Below are positions 42,801 to 52,177 of a stretch of DNA of 64,000 nt, one piece after another. Origin of the DNA: Photobacterium kagoshimensis (GTDB taxonomy: Bacteria; Pseudomonadota; Gammaproteobacteria; Enterobacterales; Vibrionaceae); assembly GCF_050337045.1 (NCBI RefSeq), contig NZ_JAKJSO010000011.1:294853-358852 (forward strand). Reading direction: 5' to 3'. The notes under the pieces were generated by a model. It was given only the letters and a program-made list of their open reading frames with translations, ran no database searches and had not been told where the DNA came from. Within the stretch, counting starts at the first letter, position 1, and each line of letters starts with the position of its first letter. The translations under genes and the position numbers were made by a program.

Positions 42801-43066
42801 GTTGGTAGCACAGCATCTGGACGTTCTTTTTCAATAATCTTACGAACCACTTCCCAGTGAATAGGTTCAATGTAAGTCGCATCAGCCATGTCTGGGTCAG
42901 TCATGATTGTTGCAGGATTCGAGTTAACTAGGATGACACGGTAGCCTTCTTCACGAAGTGCTTTACACGCTTGTGCACCTGAGTAGTCAAATTCACAAGC
43001 CTGACCGATAACAATCGGGCCAGCACCTAGAATCAGAATACTTTTAATATCATTACGTTTTGGCAT
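39842..43066 (-). CDS. carB: Carbamoyl-phosphate synthase large subunit
   Basis: Makes carbamoyl phosphate from ammonia (channelled from CarA), bicarbonate and two ATP, for arginine and pyrimidine synthesis. The 1074 aa have two homologous ATP-grasp halves (each with a GGGPNRIGQGIEFDY- or GAGPIVIGQACEFDY-type motif) and a C-terminal allosteric MGS-like domain. It follows carA by 17 nt. Confidence 0.98.
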   Translation of the reverse strand: MPKRNDIKSILILGAGPIVIGQACEFDYSGAQACKALREEGYRVILVNSNPATIMTDPDMADATYIEPIHWEVVRKIIEKERPDAVLPTMGGQTALNCALDLEKHGVLEEFDVEMIGATADAIDKAEDRSRFDKAMKSIGLECPTADTAKTMEEAYKVLDMVGFPCIIRPSFTMGGTGGGIAYNKEEFDEICRRGLDLSPTNELLIDESLIGWKEYEMEVVRDKNDNCIIVCTIENFDPMGIHTGDSITVAPAQTLTDKEYQLMRNASLAVLREIGVETGGSNVQFGINPKDGRMVIIEMNPRVSRSSALASKATGFPIAKIAAKLAVGFTLDELMNDITGGATPASFEPTIDYVVTKIPRFNFEKFAGANDRLTTQMKSVGEVMAIGRNQQESLQKALRGLEVGANGFDEMVDLDAPDALTTIRHELKDAGAERIWYIADAFRAGMSVDGVFNLTNVDRWFLVQIEDLVKAEQAVKDGGFAGLNETVLRQLKRKGFADARLAKLLGVAESEIRRLRDQYDIHPVYKRVDTCAAEFSSDTAYMYSSYDDECEANPTAKDKIMILGGGPNRIGQGIEFDYCCVHASLALREDGYETIMVNCNPETVSTDYDTSDRLYFEPVTLEDVLAIARVEKPKGVIVQYGGQTPLKLARALEAAGVPIIGTSPDAIDRAEDRERFQAAVERLGLLQPENATVTTMEQAIEKSKDIGFPLVVRPSYVLGGRAMEIVYDEQDLRRYFNEAVSVSNESPVLLDRFLDDAVEVDVDAICDGERVVIGGIMEHIEQAGVHSGDSACSLPAYTLSQEIQDVMRQQVEKLAFELGVRGLMNTQFAVKDNEVYLIEVNPRAARTVPFVSKATGAPLAKIAARVMAGQSLESQGFTKEIIPPYYSVKEVVLPFNKFPGVDPLLGPEMRSTGEVMGVGDTFAEAFAKAELGCSKEKQASGRALLSVRENDKQRVVDLASKLIKLGYELDATHGTAVILGEAGINPRLVNKVHEGRPHILDRIKNNEYTYIVNTAEGRQAIEDSKVLRRGALAEKVNYTTTLNAAFATCMAWTADDRNKVTSVQELHARINNA

Positions 43067-43083
43067 CTTTTACTACTCCGAAC

Positions 43084-44223
43084 TTAGGCGCTGTGCTTTT
43101 TTAGCAATTCAATAAAGTGGTCAAACAAAGGTGCTGCATCGTGAGGGCCAGGGCTTGCTTCAGGGTGACCTTGGAAGCTAAACGCTGGCTTGTCTGTACG
43201 ATGAATACCTTGTAGTGAGCCATCAAACAATGATTTGTGAGTTGCACGTAGGTATTCAGGCAAACTTGCTTCATCTACGGCAAAACCGTGGTTTTGTGCT
43301 GTGATCATCACAACATCACGGTCAAGGTCTTTCACTGGGTGGTTTGCACCGTGGTGACCAAATTTCATTTTTACTGTTTGTGCGCCACTTGCCAGAGCAA
43401 GAATTTGGTGGCCAAGACAGATACCAAATACTGGTAGGCCTTTTTCAAGGAAAGTCTTAGTTGCTTCAATTGCATAAGTACATGGCTCTGGATCGCCAGG
43501 GCCATTTGAAAGAAACACGCCATCAGGGTTAAGTGCTAGCACTTCTTCTGCAGACGTTTGTGCAGGCACGACGGTTAAACGACAACCGCGGTCAACCAGC
43601 ATGCGTAAGATATTACGTTTTGCACCGAAATCGTAAGCCACTACATGGTATGGCAACTCGCTATCGTCTTTCGCTTCAGGTAATCCACCCGTTAGCGTCC
43701 AAGAACCTTGTTTCCATAAGTAAGATTCTGACGTAGTCACTTCTTTTGCTAAGTCCATGCCTTTCAGACCTGGGAACTCTTTTGCTTTCGCCAGTGCTAA
43801 CGCTTCATCTAGATTATTACCCGCAATCACACAACCATTTTGCGCACCTTTTTCACGCAAGATACGCGTCAGCTTACGGGTATCAATATCTGCGATACCA
43901 ACAATGTTTTGTGATTTTAAGTAATCAGAAAGGGTTTGTTCACTGCGGAAGTTTGAAGCAATAAGAGGGAGGTCACGAATTATCAGGCCTTGCGCATGGA
44001 TCGCGGTAGATTCTTCGTCTTCGGAATTGGTTCCGGTGTTGCCAATATGAGGGTAAGTAAGAGTAACTATCTGTTGAGAATAAGAAGGGTCAGTGAGAAT
44101 TTCTTGATACCCCGTCATCGAGGTATTGAAAACGACTTCACCAACGGCCGAACCATCTGCCCCAATGGACACGCCGCGGAACACTGTCCCATCTTCAAGG
44201 ACTAACAGCGCAGATTTGCTCAA
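43084..44223 (-). CDS. carA: Carbamoyl-phosphate synthase small (glutaminase) subunit
   Basis: Class I glutamine amidotransferase subunit. The catalytic triad is visible as GICLGHQ (Cys) and QGHPEASPGPHD (His, Glu). GGAGG lies five nt before a TTG that gives MSKSALLVLEDGTVFRG, so a TTG start at 44223 (379 aa) is preferred to the upstream in-frame TTG at 44235, which would overlap the ribosome site. It is transcribed from a strong promoter at 44333-44361. Confidence 0.95.
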   Translation of the reverse strand: MSKSALLVLEDGTVFRGVSIGADGSAVGEVVFNTSMTGYQEILTDPSYSQQIVTLTYPHIGNTGTNSEDEESTAIHAQGLIIRDLPLIASNFRSEQTLSDYLKSQNIVGIADIDTRKLTRILREKGAQNGCVIAGNNLDEALALAKAKEFPGLKGMDLAKEVTTSESYLWKQGSWTLTGGLPEAKDDSELPYHVVAYDFGAKRNILRMLVDRGCRLTVVPAQTSAEEVLALNPDGVFLSNGPGDPEPCTYAIEATKTFLEKGLPVFGICLGHQILALASGAQTVKMKFGHHGANHPVKDLDRDVVMITAQNHGFAVDEASLPEYLRATHKSLFDGSLQGIHRTDKPAFSFQGHPEASPGPHDAAPLFDHFIELLKKHSA

Positions 44224-44332
44224 GACAACCTCCAAAAAATATAAAAATGCACTTAAAACAGATAAATTTGCAACTACCCATTCAATACTGTGCCAAGAAC
44301 CGCCGAAAGCTGATTTTTGACAAATTCCGCGT

Positions 44333-44361
44333 ATTCTATAGAGCGCTTATTTTTCTGTCAA
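44333..44361 (-). promoter_or_regulatory. carAB promoter
   Basis: On the minus strand TTGACA and TAGAAT are exactly 17 bp apart, a near-perfect sigma70 promoter about 100 bp before carA. No clear ArgR box pair is seen. A weak PurR-like half match (AAGCAAACGATTATA) lies at about 44526-44541. Confidence 0.8.
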
Positions 44362-44680
44362 TAAAACCCTTAAAATAACTGCAAACTATAACAAACAGAG
44401 GAGCAAAACTGAGCGAAAGCATCAAAACACAGTGATAACTCTATTATTTGTCACATTAAAGTTGTGGGCGATCTCATTTTATCGTTTGCCAAAATGTAAC
44501 CAGAGATTAATAAAGACAAATCCATAAGCAAACGATTATAAACCAGAAGAATAGATCCACTTTTGCAAGTTTAAACCTAAATTTCAGACAAGTGCTACTT
44601 TATTTAAAGTTAAGTGGTGTTTTTGATAGGAGAGAAACGAAGATAAAATATTATTGATAATGGTCATGTCAAAAGTGTTA

Positions 44681-44712
44681 GTTTATGCATCAACAAAGCG
44701 TGATGCATAAAC
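44681..44712 (-). terminator. 12-bp perfect inverted repeat after dapB
   Basis: GTTTATGCATCA and TGATGCATAAAC flank an 8-nt loop, 16 bp after the dapB stop. The U-run is poor, but position suggests the dapB terminator. The remaining 320 bp between here and the carAB promoter show no gene. Confidence 0.5.
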
Positions 44713-44727
44713 AATGCTTATGCTTAC

Positions 44728-45537
44728 TTACAGCTCATCAAGCCCAAGAACATCTTGCATAGTATAAAAACCCGCCGATTGTTGAGCTAACCAAGACGCA
44801 GCACGCACAGCACCATTGGCAAACGTCATACGATCCGTCGCTTTGTGCGTGATTTCAACTCGTTCGCCAATATCGGCAAACATCGCAGTGTGCTCACCCA
44901 CAATATCGCCAGCCCGAATCGTCGCAAAGCCAATTTCATCACGGCTACGCTCACCCGTGATCCCTTCACGCGCATATACCGCAACATCACTCAACTTATT
45001 ACCCATCGCCCCCGCAATCGCCTCACCCATACCAATCGCAGTGCCTGATGGGGCATCCACTTTATGACGATGGTGCGCTTCAATCACTTCAATATCACAG
45101 TAATCACCCATGACTTTGGCTGCTTTTTCAAGCAACTTAAAGACAAGGTTAACGCCAACACTGTAATTAGGCGCCATCACGACCCCTAATGATTTCGCCG
45201 CTTCATCAATCGTCTGGCGCTCTTCTTCAGTAAAGCCTGTTGTACCAATCACAATACGCTTCGTATATTTCTGGCACAGAGCCAAGTTCACTAATGTTGG
45301 TGCTGGAGCGGTGAAATCAATCACCACATCAAAATCATCAGCAACGGCAGCAAGATCATCAACCACAGCCACACCGCACTTACCAATACCGGCTAACTCG
45401 CCAGCATCGACGCCTATCATGCTTGATTCTGGACGTTCGCTTGCCGCACCTAAGGTGGCAAACTCTGATGCTTCAACGGCTTTAATTAAATTACGCCCCA
45501 TGCGCCCAGCTGCGCCAGCTATCGCGATACGTACCAT
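44728..45537 (-). CDS. dapB: 4-hydroxy-tetrahydrodipicolinate reductase DapB
   Basis: Lysine/diaminopimelate pathway NAD(P)H-dependent reductase. The 269 aa have the dinucleotide motif IAGAAGRMGRN at the N-terminus and the catalytic EAHHRHKVDAPSGTA. It is monocistronic here, upstream of carAB on the same strand, as in many gammaproteobacteria. Confidence 0.97.
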   Translation of the reverse strand: MVRIAIAGAAGRMGRNLIKAVEASEFATLGAASERPESSMIGVDAGELAGIGKCGVAVVDDLAAVADDFDVVIDFTAPAPTLVNLALCQKYTKRIVIGTTGFTEEERQTIDEAAKSLGVVMAPNYSVGVNLVFKLLEKAAKVMGDYCDIEVIEAHHRHKVDAPSGTAIGMGEAIAGAMGNKLSDVAVYAREGITGERSRDEIGFATIRAGDIVGEHTAMFADIGERVEITHKATDRMTFANGAVRAASWLAQQSAGFYTMQDVLGLDEL

Positions 45538-45693
45538 GCTTACTCCACTTATTTGCCTAAAAGTTATAACAAACCACTCTACCCCGACAAAAAAGTTACA
45601 GCAACTCTCGTTATTAGAAGCAATTTATTTACTGTTAATAATAATGTCCGCATAATCAACTGATGTTATATTTGGAAAACAGGATGTTAAATC

Positions 45694-46845
45694 ATGACAT
45701 GGGTTCTAAAACACAGCACAACTTGTGCCGCTATTTTGCTGTCCATTGGCTTACTTAATGGCTGTGAAGAAACCGCCAAACAGCAAGTCGCGCCACCACC
45801 ACCTAGCGTTATCGTCGAAACCATCTCCAAGCAACAAATTAATCCTTCAACCCAATTTAGTGGCCGCATTGAAGCGGTAGAAGATGTTTCCTTGCAGGCT
45901 AGAGTCGAAGGCTATTTAATGGCGCGTCCATTTCATGAAGGGGATTACGTTAAGAAAGGGACTTTGCTGTTTGAGCTTGACCCAAAACCGTTTGCTGCTG
46001 AAGTGCGCCAAAAAGAAGCGGCACTAAAACAAGCAAAAGCCAAATATGAAGTCTCACTGATCAACTATAAGCGCGGTAAAAGACTACTTCCTAAAGGCAG
46101 TATTAGTGCCGTCGATTTTGATGAAATCACCACAGCTAAAATCACAGCAGAAGCCTCTGTCGCTCAGGCTGAGGCAGCACTGGATGCAGCAAAACTAAAT
46201 CAAGGTTACACCCAAATTCTTGCCCCAATTGATGGTCGTATTGGGGCTTCGAATGTCTCGATTGGTGATTTAATTAACCCATCAACTGGGGTACTCGCAA
46301 CACTGGTGCAGCAAGAGCCGATGCACGTTATCTTTAATGCCAGTGAAACCCAAATTCTGGATGCCTACGAACTGAGAAAATCAGGCCAAGTCCCCGCTTT
46401 AAATGAACTCTCTCTTAGCTTAGAACTTTCGAACAAAAGCCTGTATGACCAACAAGGTAAAATTGACTTTATTGATAACCGCGTTGATCCAACCACAGGT
46501 ACAGTACAAATCCGAGCGAGCTTCCCTAACCCAGACCACGTCCTTCAACCAGGCCAATTTGGGAATATCATCATTGCTTCATCTGATCCGATTGAGGCTT
46601 TATTGATCCCGCAAGTTGCCGTACAAGAAGATCAAAAAGGTCGCTTTGCAATGGTCGTGAACAACGACAACATTGTGGAGCGTCGCGACCTAGAAGTGCA
46701 TACCCGCCAAGGCATTTATTGGGTCATTGATGCAGGCCTAATGCCTAATGAGCGTGTGATCATTCAAGGCTTACAGCGAGTGCGTGTTGGTGCAGAGGTG
46801 AAACCTCAAGTGCAACAGATCAAACCATTTGCCGATCAGCAGTAA
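45694..46845 (+). CDS. RND efflux periplasmic adaptor lipoprotein (AcrA/MexA family)
   Basis: Membrane-fusion protein that links an RND pump to an outer-membrane channel. The N-terminus is a lipoprotein signal with lipobox LLNGC (Cys about residue 24). Barrel-sandwich halves (SLQARVEGYLMARPFHEGDYVKKGTLLFELD and ILAPIDGRIGASNVSIGDLI) surround a coiled-coil hairpin with AALKQAKAKYEVSLINYKRGKRL. 383 aa. It is 12 nt upstream of its pump gene; no TolC-like gene or regulator is adjacent. The exact vibrio orthologue (Vex/Vme set) is not resolved. Confidence 0.92.
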   Translation: MTWVLKHSTTCAAILLSIGLLNGCEETAKQQVAPPPPSVIVETISKQQINPSTQFSGRIEAVEDVSLQARVEGYLMARPFHEGDYVKKGTLLFELDPKPFAAEVRQKEAALKQAKAKYEVSLINYKRGKRLLPKGSISAVDFDEITTAKITAEASVAQAEAALDAAKLNQGYTQILAPIDGRIGASNVSIGDLINPSTGVLATLVQQEPMHVIFNASETQILDAYELRKSGQVPALNELSLSLELSNKSLYDQQGKIDFIDNRVDPTTGTVQIRASFPNPDHVLQPGQFGNIIIASSDPIEALLIPQVAVQEDQKGRFAMVVNNDNIVERRDLEVHTRQGIYWVIDAGLMPNERVIIQGLQRVRVGAEVKPQVQQIKPFADQQ

Positions 46846-46857
46846 AGGAGAGCAGCT

Positions 46858-49800
46858 ATGATCAGTCGCTTTTTTGTTTATCGGCCCAAGTTCGCATTTG
46901 TCATCGCGATTGTTTTGACACTCTGCGGCTTGCTTGCCATTCCTGTTTTACCAGTAGCAGAATTTCCTGAAGTTGCGCCACCCAGTATTAGTGTGAGTAC
47001 CAGTTACCCGGGTGCCAATGCCGAAGTGGTCAAGGCCACCGTCGCCCAAGTGGTTGAAAGCGAGGTCAACGGGGTCGAAAACATGATCTACATGTCATCG
47101 AAATCCTCCAATGACGGCAGCTATAACCTTACCGTGACCTTTGCTGTTGGTACCAATGCTGATGATGCCCAAGTCCAAGTCCAAAATCGGGTACAAAAAG
47201 CTACCTCACGCTTACCCGAAGAGGTAAAACGTGAAGGTATTGCAGTAGAAAAGCAATCTTCCAGCATCTTGATGGTGGTGAACCTGTTCTCCCCTAAAGA
47301 CAGCTACGACGCACTTTACATTACCAACTATGCCAGCCTAAATCTGAAAGATGAGTTAGCGCGTGTACCTGGCGTCAGTAAAGTGAACATTATCGGTTCA
47401 CTCGACTACGCCATGCGGATATGGCTTGACCCAGATAAAATGGCGCCGCTAGGGGTTACCCCACAAGATGTGCTGGCAGCCATTAAAGAGCAAAACATTC
47501 AAGTTGCTGCGGGTCGCATCGGTGCATCACCAACACCACCCGAACAACAGTTCCAGTACACGCTACAAACCCAAGGCCGATTAGTGGATGCCGATGAGTT
47601 TAAGAACATCATCATCCGTGCCACCCAAGATGGTCGAAAGCTTCGCGTCAAAGACGTCGCACGGGTTGAATTGGGTTCACAAACTTACGATGCTCAAGGC
47701 AAGCTTAATGGCCAACCTTCCGCCATTATTGCGATTTATCAATCACCAGATGCCAATGCACTCGAAGTGGCACAAGGTGTTCGCGACACTATGGTTCGAC
47801 TGGCGTCGAGCTTCCCTGAAGATCTCGAACAAAAGGTGCTATACGACACCACTGAATTTGTTGAAACCTCAATTAACGAGGTCGTACAAACCCTCTTTAT
47901 CTCTGTGGTATTGGTTGTTTTAGTCGTCTTTATTTTCTTACAAGATTTTCGTTCAACCTTAATTCCCGCCATTGCGATCCCCGTATCTTTAGTCGGTACT
48001 TTTGTGTTCTTGCTGATTTTCGGCATGACCATCAATACCGTTTCGCTATTCGCCTTAATTCTCGCTATCGGGATCGTGGTCGATGATGCCATTGTGGTGA
48101 TCGAAAACGTAACCCGCCTCATGGAAGATGAAGGGCTAAGTCCTCGTGATGCTACGTTAAAAGCAATGGATGAAGTCACGGGCCCGGTTATCGCAACCAC
48201 GCTGGTGCTGTTAGCGGTATTTGCACCAACCGCTGTCATGCCGGGTATTACAGGGCAAATGTATGCGCAATTTTCGATCACCATTTGTATCTCGGTACTG
48301 ATTTCATCGATTAATGCTTTGACCCTCTCGCCTGCGCTATGTGCTTCACTGCTTAAGCCACCGAAAAAGCATGAAAAAGGTTTCCATGCGGCTTTTAACC
48401 GTATTTTTGACAAGATCACCGAGCGCTATACTAACGTGGTCGCGACTATGATCCGCCGCGTGGTGATCGTCAGCGTACTGTTTGTGGTGATGCTGGCAGG
48501 GACAGGTCTCTTAGCCAAAGTCTTACCAAGTGGCTTCATTCCAGACGAAGATAAAAAATCATTCATGGTGGATGTGTCGCTGCCCGATGGTTCTTCGCTT
48601 AATCGTACCGAGCAGGTGATGGCGGAGTTGGTTGATATCACCCGTAATGAAGAAGGTGTGGCTAACGTCATTCACGCCAGTGGATTTAGTATTTTATCTG
48701 GCTCACTTAAATCTAACAGTGGTCTATTGATTGTGAGTTTGGATACCTGGGAAGAACGCAGCGATCCAAACTTGCACCAAAACCAAATCATCGCCCGTCT
48801 TCAGCAGAAATATAATCAATTGCCTGAAGGGGTCGCCCAAGCTTTCGCCCTACCACCACTGCCTGGTGTCGGTAGCGTGGCAGGGGTTGAGTTTGTCCTG
48901 CAAGACAACCGAGGGCGCTCAGCACAAGAACTCGCCTCTGTCATGCGGGGCTTTATCATTAAAGCCAATGAGCAGCCCGAAATCGCCTTTGCCTTTAGTA
49001 ATTTCACCGCTGAGGTACCGCAGATTTTTGCTGATATTGACCGTGAAAAAGCTAAGGTGCTTGGGGTACCACTTAATGAGATCTTCTTCACCCTGCAAAC
49101 CCAGTTAGGAGGAATGTATGTCAATGACTTCACCAAGTTTGGTAAAAACTTCCGTGTCATGATGCAGGCAGAAACGGAATATCGATCCAACGAAGCAGGC
49201 ATTCAACACTTCTATGTCCGTGGCACTGGCGGTCAAATGGTACCGTTAAGTACCTTGGTGAGCACCCGTCCATCGTTGGGTCCTGATGTTGTTGACCGTT
49301 ACAACCTCTATAACTCAGCCACCATCAATGCGATCCCTGTGCCTGGCTTTAGTTCCGGTGAAGCGGTGGCAGCAATGGAGCGAGCGGCCGAAAGTCTACC
49401 CGATGGCTATAGTTTCTCGTGGACAGGAATGACCTATCAAGAAATCAAAGCAGGTAACTTAGCCCCTTTGATCTTCTCGCTGGCATTAGTCTTTACTTAC
49501 TTATTTTTAGTGGCGCAATACGAAAGTTGGACCGTACCACTGGGAGTCATTTTCTCAGTACCGATTGCGATTCTAGGTGCCTTCTTGTTTGTGTGGGTAC
49601 TCGGCAGTGATGTCAATCTTTACACCCAAATCGGCTTAGTCCTGCTGATAGGCCTAGCCAGTAAGAACGCCATTTTGATCGTCGAGTTTGCCAAAATGCA
49701 GCGCGAAGAAGTGGGTCTGTCAATTCGTGATTCTGCCGTAAAAGCTGCACGATTACGTTTCCGTGCCGTGCTCATGACAGGCTTCTCGTTTGTATTAGGT

Positions 49801-49992
49801 GTAATGCCATTAGTGGTCGCCAGTGGTGCAGGTGCAGGAAGTCGACGCGCCTTGGGCAATGCGGTCTTTGGCGGCATGACTTTGGCTGTCGTGGTAGGCA
49901 CTATCCTGACGCCAGTGCTGTATTTTGCAATTCAGTCTGTACGCGAGAAAGTGAAGAAAGTGGATATGGGCGGTATTGCCAAGCAGAACTAA
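46858..49992 (+). CDS. RND multidrug efflux permease (AcrB/HAE1 family)
   Basis: A proton- or Na+-driven inner-membrane trimeric pump of 1044 aa. Proton-relay residues are seen as VVDDAIVVIENV (Asp-Asp in TM4) and GLASKNAILIVEFAK (Lys in TM10). Two large periplasmic loops and 12 membrane helices have the usual spacing. The start MISRFFVYRPKFAFVIAI follows AAAGGAGAGCAGCT. Drug specificity cannot be read from sequence. It forms an operon with the adaptor upstream and is ended by a long hairpin at 50020-50055. Confidence 0.94.
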   Translation: MISRFFVYRPKFAFVIAIVLTLCGLLAIPVLPVAEFPEVAPPSISVSTSYPGANAEVVKATVAQVVESEVNGVENMIYMSSKSSNDGSYNLTVTFAVGTNADDAQVQVQNRVQKATSRLPEEVKREGIAVEKQSSSILMVVNLFSPKDSYDALYITNYASLNLKDELARVPGVSKVNIIGSLDYAMRIWLDPDKMAPLGVTPQDVLAAIKEQNIQVAAGRIGASPTPPEQQFQYTLQTQGRLVDADEFKNIIIRATQDGRKLRVKDVARVELGSQTYDAQGKLNGQPSAIIAIYQSPDANALEVAQGVRDTMVRLASSFPEDLEQKVLYDTTEFVETSINEVVQTLFISVVLVVLVVFIFLQDFRSTLIPAIAIPVSLVGTFVFLLIFGMTINTVSLFALILAIGIVVDDAIVVIENVTRLMEDEGLSPRDATLKAMDEVTGPVIATTLVLLAVFAPTAVMPGITGQMYAQFSITICISVLISSINALTLSPALCASLLKPPKKHEKGFHAAFNRIFDKITERYTNVVATMIRRVVIVSVLFVVMLAGTGLLAKVLPSGFIPDEDKKSFMVDVSLPDGSSLNRTEQVMAELVDITRNEEGVANVIHASGFSILSGSLKSNSGLLIVSLDTWEERSDPNLHQNQIIARLQQKYNQLPEGVAQAFALPPLPGVGSVAGVEFVLQDNRGRSAQELASVMRGFIIKANEQPEIAFAFSNFTAEVPQIFADIDREKAKVLGVPLNEIFFTLQTQLGGMYVNDFTKFGKNFRVMMQAETEYRSNEAGIQHFYVRGTGGQMVPLSTLVSTRPSLGPDVVDRYNLYNSATINAIPVPGFSSGEAVAAMERAAESLPDGYSFSWTGMTYQEIKAGNLAPLIFSLALVFTYLFLVAQYESWTVPLGVIFSVPIAILGAFLFVWVLGSDVNLYTQIGLVLLIGLASKNAILIVEFAKMQREEVGLSIRDSAVKAARLRFRAVLMTGFSFVLGVMPLVVASGAGAGSRRALGNAVFGGMTLAVVVGTILTPVLYFAIQSVREKVKKVDMGGIAKQN

Positions 49993-50019
49993 CGACTCTT
50001 TTCACTAGCATCACGATCA

Positions 50020-50055
50020 AAAAGCCCGAGTTATATTTTATATAGCTCGGGCTTT
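50020..50055. terminator. Bidirectional terminator between RND pump and ispH
   Basis: AAAGCCCGAGTTATA and TATAGCTCGGGCTTT pair around TTTTA with one bulge, placed between convergent genes. Confidence 0.88.
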
Positions 50056-50093
50056 CATTTATTCATCGCTTGTCCAGTAAGATCAAACTACGA

Positions 50094-51041
50094 TTAATCG
50101 GTAATATTTTTTACCTGCAGCTCACGCGGCACTTCAAAGAACATATTTTCTTCTCGGCCAGATAGCTCTTCAACGCTTGCTTGGGTCAGCGCTTGAATGC
50201 GTTCAATGATCTGATTCACCAACTCTTCAGGCGCCGATGCACCCGCAGTCACACCCACTTTATTCTGACCATCAAACCATGCTGGATTCACATCTTCTGG
50301 GCAGTCGGTTAAATAACCTGGTGTCCCCAGTTTTTCTGCTAATTCACGCAAGCGGTTTGAGTTTGATGAATTCTTAGAGCCCACCACGATCATCACATCG
50401 ACCGTTTCAGCCATTTCGCGCACCGCGTCTTGACGGTTTTGGGTTGCATAGCAAATATCGTCTTTACGTGGGCCTTGGATTTCAGGGAAGACTTCACGCA
50501 GCCTTTCAATCACATCAGCCGTTTCGTCTACTGATAATGTTGTTTGGCTAACATAGTGCAAGTGACTTGGATCTTTCACTACCATCTTGTCGACATCTTC
50601 TGGCTTCTCAACCAAATACATGCCGCCCATCTCGCTAGCATATTGACCCATGGTGCCTTCCACCTCAGGGTGACCAGCATGGCCAATCAAGACCACTTCC
50701 ATATTTCTACGGCTGGCACGAGCAACTTCCATGTGCACTTTCGTTACCAATGGACAAGTTGCATCAAACACAGTCAGTTGACGCGCTTTTGCTTCTGCTC
50801 GTACCGCTTGCGACACACCGTGAGCGGAAAATATCACGATACTGTCATCAGGCACTTCATGCAGCTCTTCAACAAAAACGGCACCACGTTGCTTCAACCC
50901 TTCCACGACAAAGCGGTTATGCACCACTTCATGACGCACATAAATAGGAGGTTGATACATTTCAAGCGCGCGCTCAACAATGCTGATTGCTCGATCAACA
51001 CCGGCACAAAAGCCACGTGGATTTGCTAGTAAGATATTCAT
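50094..51041 (-). CDS. ispH: 4-hydroxy-3-methylbut-2-enyl diphosphate reductase IspH
   Basis: The last step of the MEP isoprenoid pathway. 315 aa with the three Fe-S cysteines in PRGFCAGVDRAI, DATCPLVTK and DDICYATQNRQ, and the catalytic Glu in the HPEVEGTMGQ loop. It follows fkpB by 12 nt in the ribF-ileS-lspA-fkpB-ispH cluster. Confidence 0.97.
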   Translation of the reverse strand: MNILLANPRGFCAGVDRAISIVERALEMYQPPIYVRHEVVHNRFVVEGLKQRGAVFVEELHEVPDDSIVIFSAHGVSQAVRAEAKARQLTVFDATCPLVTKVHMEVARASRRNMEVVLIGHAGHPEVEGTMGQYASEMGGMYLVEKPEDVDKMVVKDPSHLHYVSQTTLSVDETADVIERLREVFPEIQGPRKDDICYATQNRQDAVREMAETVDVMIVVGSKNSSNSNRLRELAEKLGTPGYLTDCPEDVNPAWFDGQNKVGVTAGASAPEELVNQIIERIQALTQASVEELSGREENMFFEVPRELQVKNITD

Positions 51042-51053
51042 TGCTAACAGCTC

Positions 51054-51488
51054 TTAGTTTTCTATTGTCACGACTTCCACATCAAAAGTGACGCGTTGCC
51101 CCGCTAACGGGTGATTAAAGTCGACGGTTACCGAGTCACCAACCACTTGGGTGATCACGCCTGGGATATCTTGGCCATCTGGCCCTGCAAACGCAACGAT
51201 AGTGCCCACTTCAGCTGGTGCTTCTGCACCAAACTTACTTAATTCTATATGATGGATGTTGTCTGGGTTAGGTTGACCAAAGGCATCTTCTGGCGCTAAC
51301 TCAAAACTGCTTTTTTGCCCTTGCTGTAACCCTAACAGACATTTTTCAAAATTGTCCGTTAAGCTACCATCACCCATTCTAAATTTTGCTGGTTTACCCA
51401 TTGCTTGGGTTGAATCTGCTACCGAGCCATCTGAAAGCTTGATCGCAAAGTGCATCAGCACTTCACTGTTTTCCTTGATTACCGACAT
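51054..51488 (-). CDS. fkpB: FKBP-type peptidyl-prolyl isomerase FkpB (SlpA)
   Basis: A cytoplasmic SlyD-like prolyl isomerase. The 144-aa product starting MSVIKENSEVLMHFAIKLSDGSVADST has the insert-in-flap fold signature PEDAFGQPNPDNIHHI and DFNHPLAGQRVTFDVEV. The frame is open 42 codons further upstream through the intergenic hairpin; that extension is not used because of family length and the AAGGA before the inner ATG. Confidence 0.92.
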   Translation of the reverse strand: MSVIKENSEVLMHFAIKLSDGSVADSTQAMGKPAKFRMGDGSLTDNFEKCLLGLQQGQKSSFELAPEDAFGQPNPDNIHHIELSKFGAEAPAEVGTIVAFAGPDGQDIPGVITQVVGDSVTVDFNHPLAGQRVTFDVEVVTIEN

Positions 51489-51596
51489 GTGTAGGGTCCT
51501 TTTTATGTACCGAAACGGCACTGATACCCATCCGAATGGGTAATAATTATTGTTGATGCTTGCTGATAAGCCATTTCCCAACCCCCTTTTACAACA

Positions 51597-51626
51597 AAGC
51601 GCCGTCCGTATCAACGGACAGCGCTT
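51597..51626 (-). terminator. Hairpin between lspA and fkpB
   Basis: AAGCGCCGTCCGT and ACGGACAGCGCTT form a 13-bp stem with one mismatch and an ATCA loop, 24 bp after lspA. Only a short UUU-G-UU tail follows, so partial termination or processing is likely. Confidence 0.5.
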
Positions 51627-51649
51627 AGGGGTATTACGTAGAATGGCTT

Positions 51650-52177
51650 TTATTTGGCTTTTTCTTTCTTGTCAGCAATAAAGCCTTCAAGAATGATCAT
51701 GGCGGCACCAATACAAATTGCCGAATCGGCAATGTTGAATGCTGGCCAATGGCTGTTCCCGACGAAGAAGTCCAAAAAGTCGACCACAAAACCATGGTAC
51801 ATACGGTCAAACAAGTTACCGAGTGCCCCACCAATAATCAGTGCGTAGGCACTGTTTGCTAGTCGGTTTTCTGCCGGAGAACGGCGCATCCAAAAAATCA
51901 GTAAGCTACAAACACCTAATGCTATCGCTGTAAAGAACCATCGCTGCCAACCACCTGCATCGCTTAAAAAGCTAAATGCAGCGCCGTAGTTATGCACATA
52001 CAGCAAGTTGAAAAATGGCAATACCTCAATACGATTCGGCCAGCCATAATCCATGGTGTTCATGACAAGTAGCTTACTACCCACATCAACAATGAAAACC
52101 AGAGCCGCCAGCCAAAGCCAGCGCACTCCTGATTGTTTCAATGACAGTTCGGTCTGTTTAGGCGATGTCATTGTCAT
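51650..52177 (-). CDS. lspA: Lipoprotein signal peptidase LspA
   Basis: Aspartic signal peptidase II of the inner membrane. 175 aa, four membrane helices, catalytic Asp residues in GNLFDRMYHGFVVDF and FNIADSAICIG. Its ATG overlaps the ileS stop (TAATG), so the two are translationally coupled. Confidence 0.97.
   Translation of the reverse strand: MTMTSPKQTELSLKQSGVRWLWLAALVFIVDVGSKLLVMNTMDYGWPNRIEVLPFFNLLYVHNYGAAFSFLSDAGGWQRWFFTAIALGVCSLLIFWMRRSPAENRLANSAYALIIGGALGNLFDRMYHGFVVDFLDFFVGNSHWPAFNIADSAICIGAAMIILEGFIADKKEKAK

Noticed and set aside
47739..48419. 226-aa minus-strand frame inside the RND pump gene
   Set aside because: Antisense shadow of a gene with unmistakable AcrB motifs; low-complexity Ser/Thr/Lys composition.
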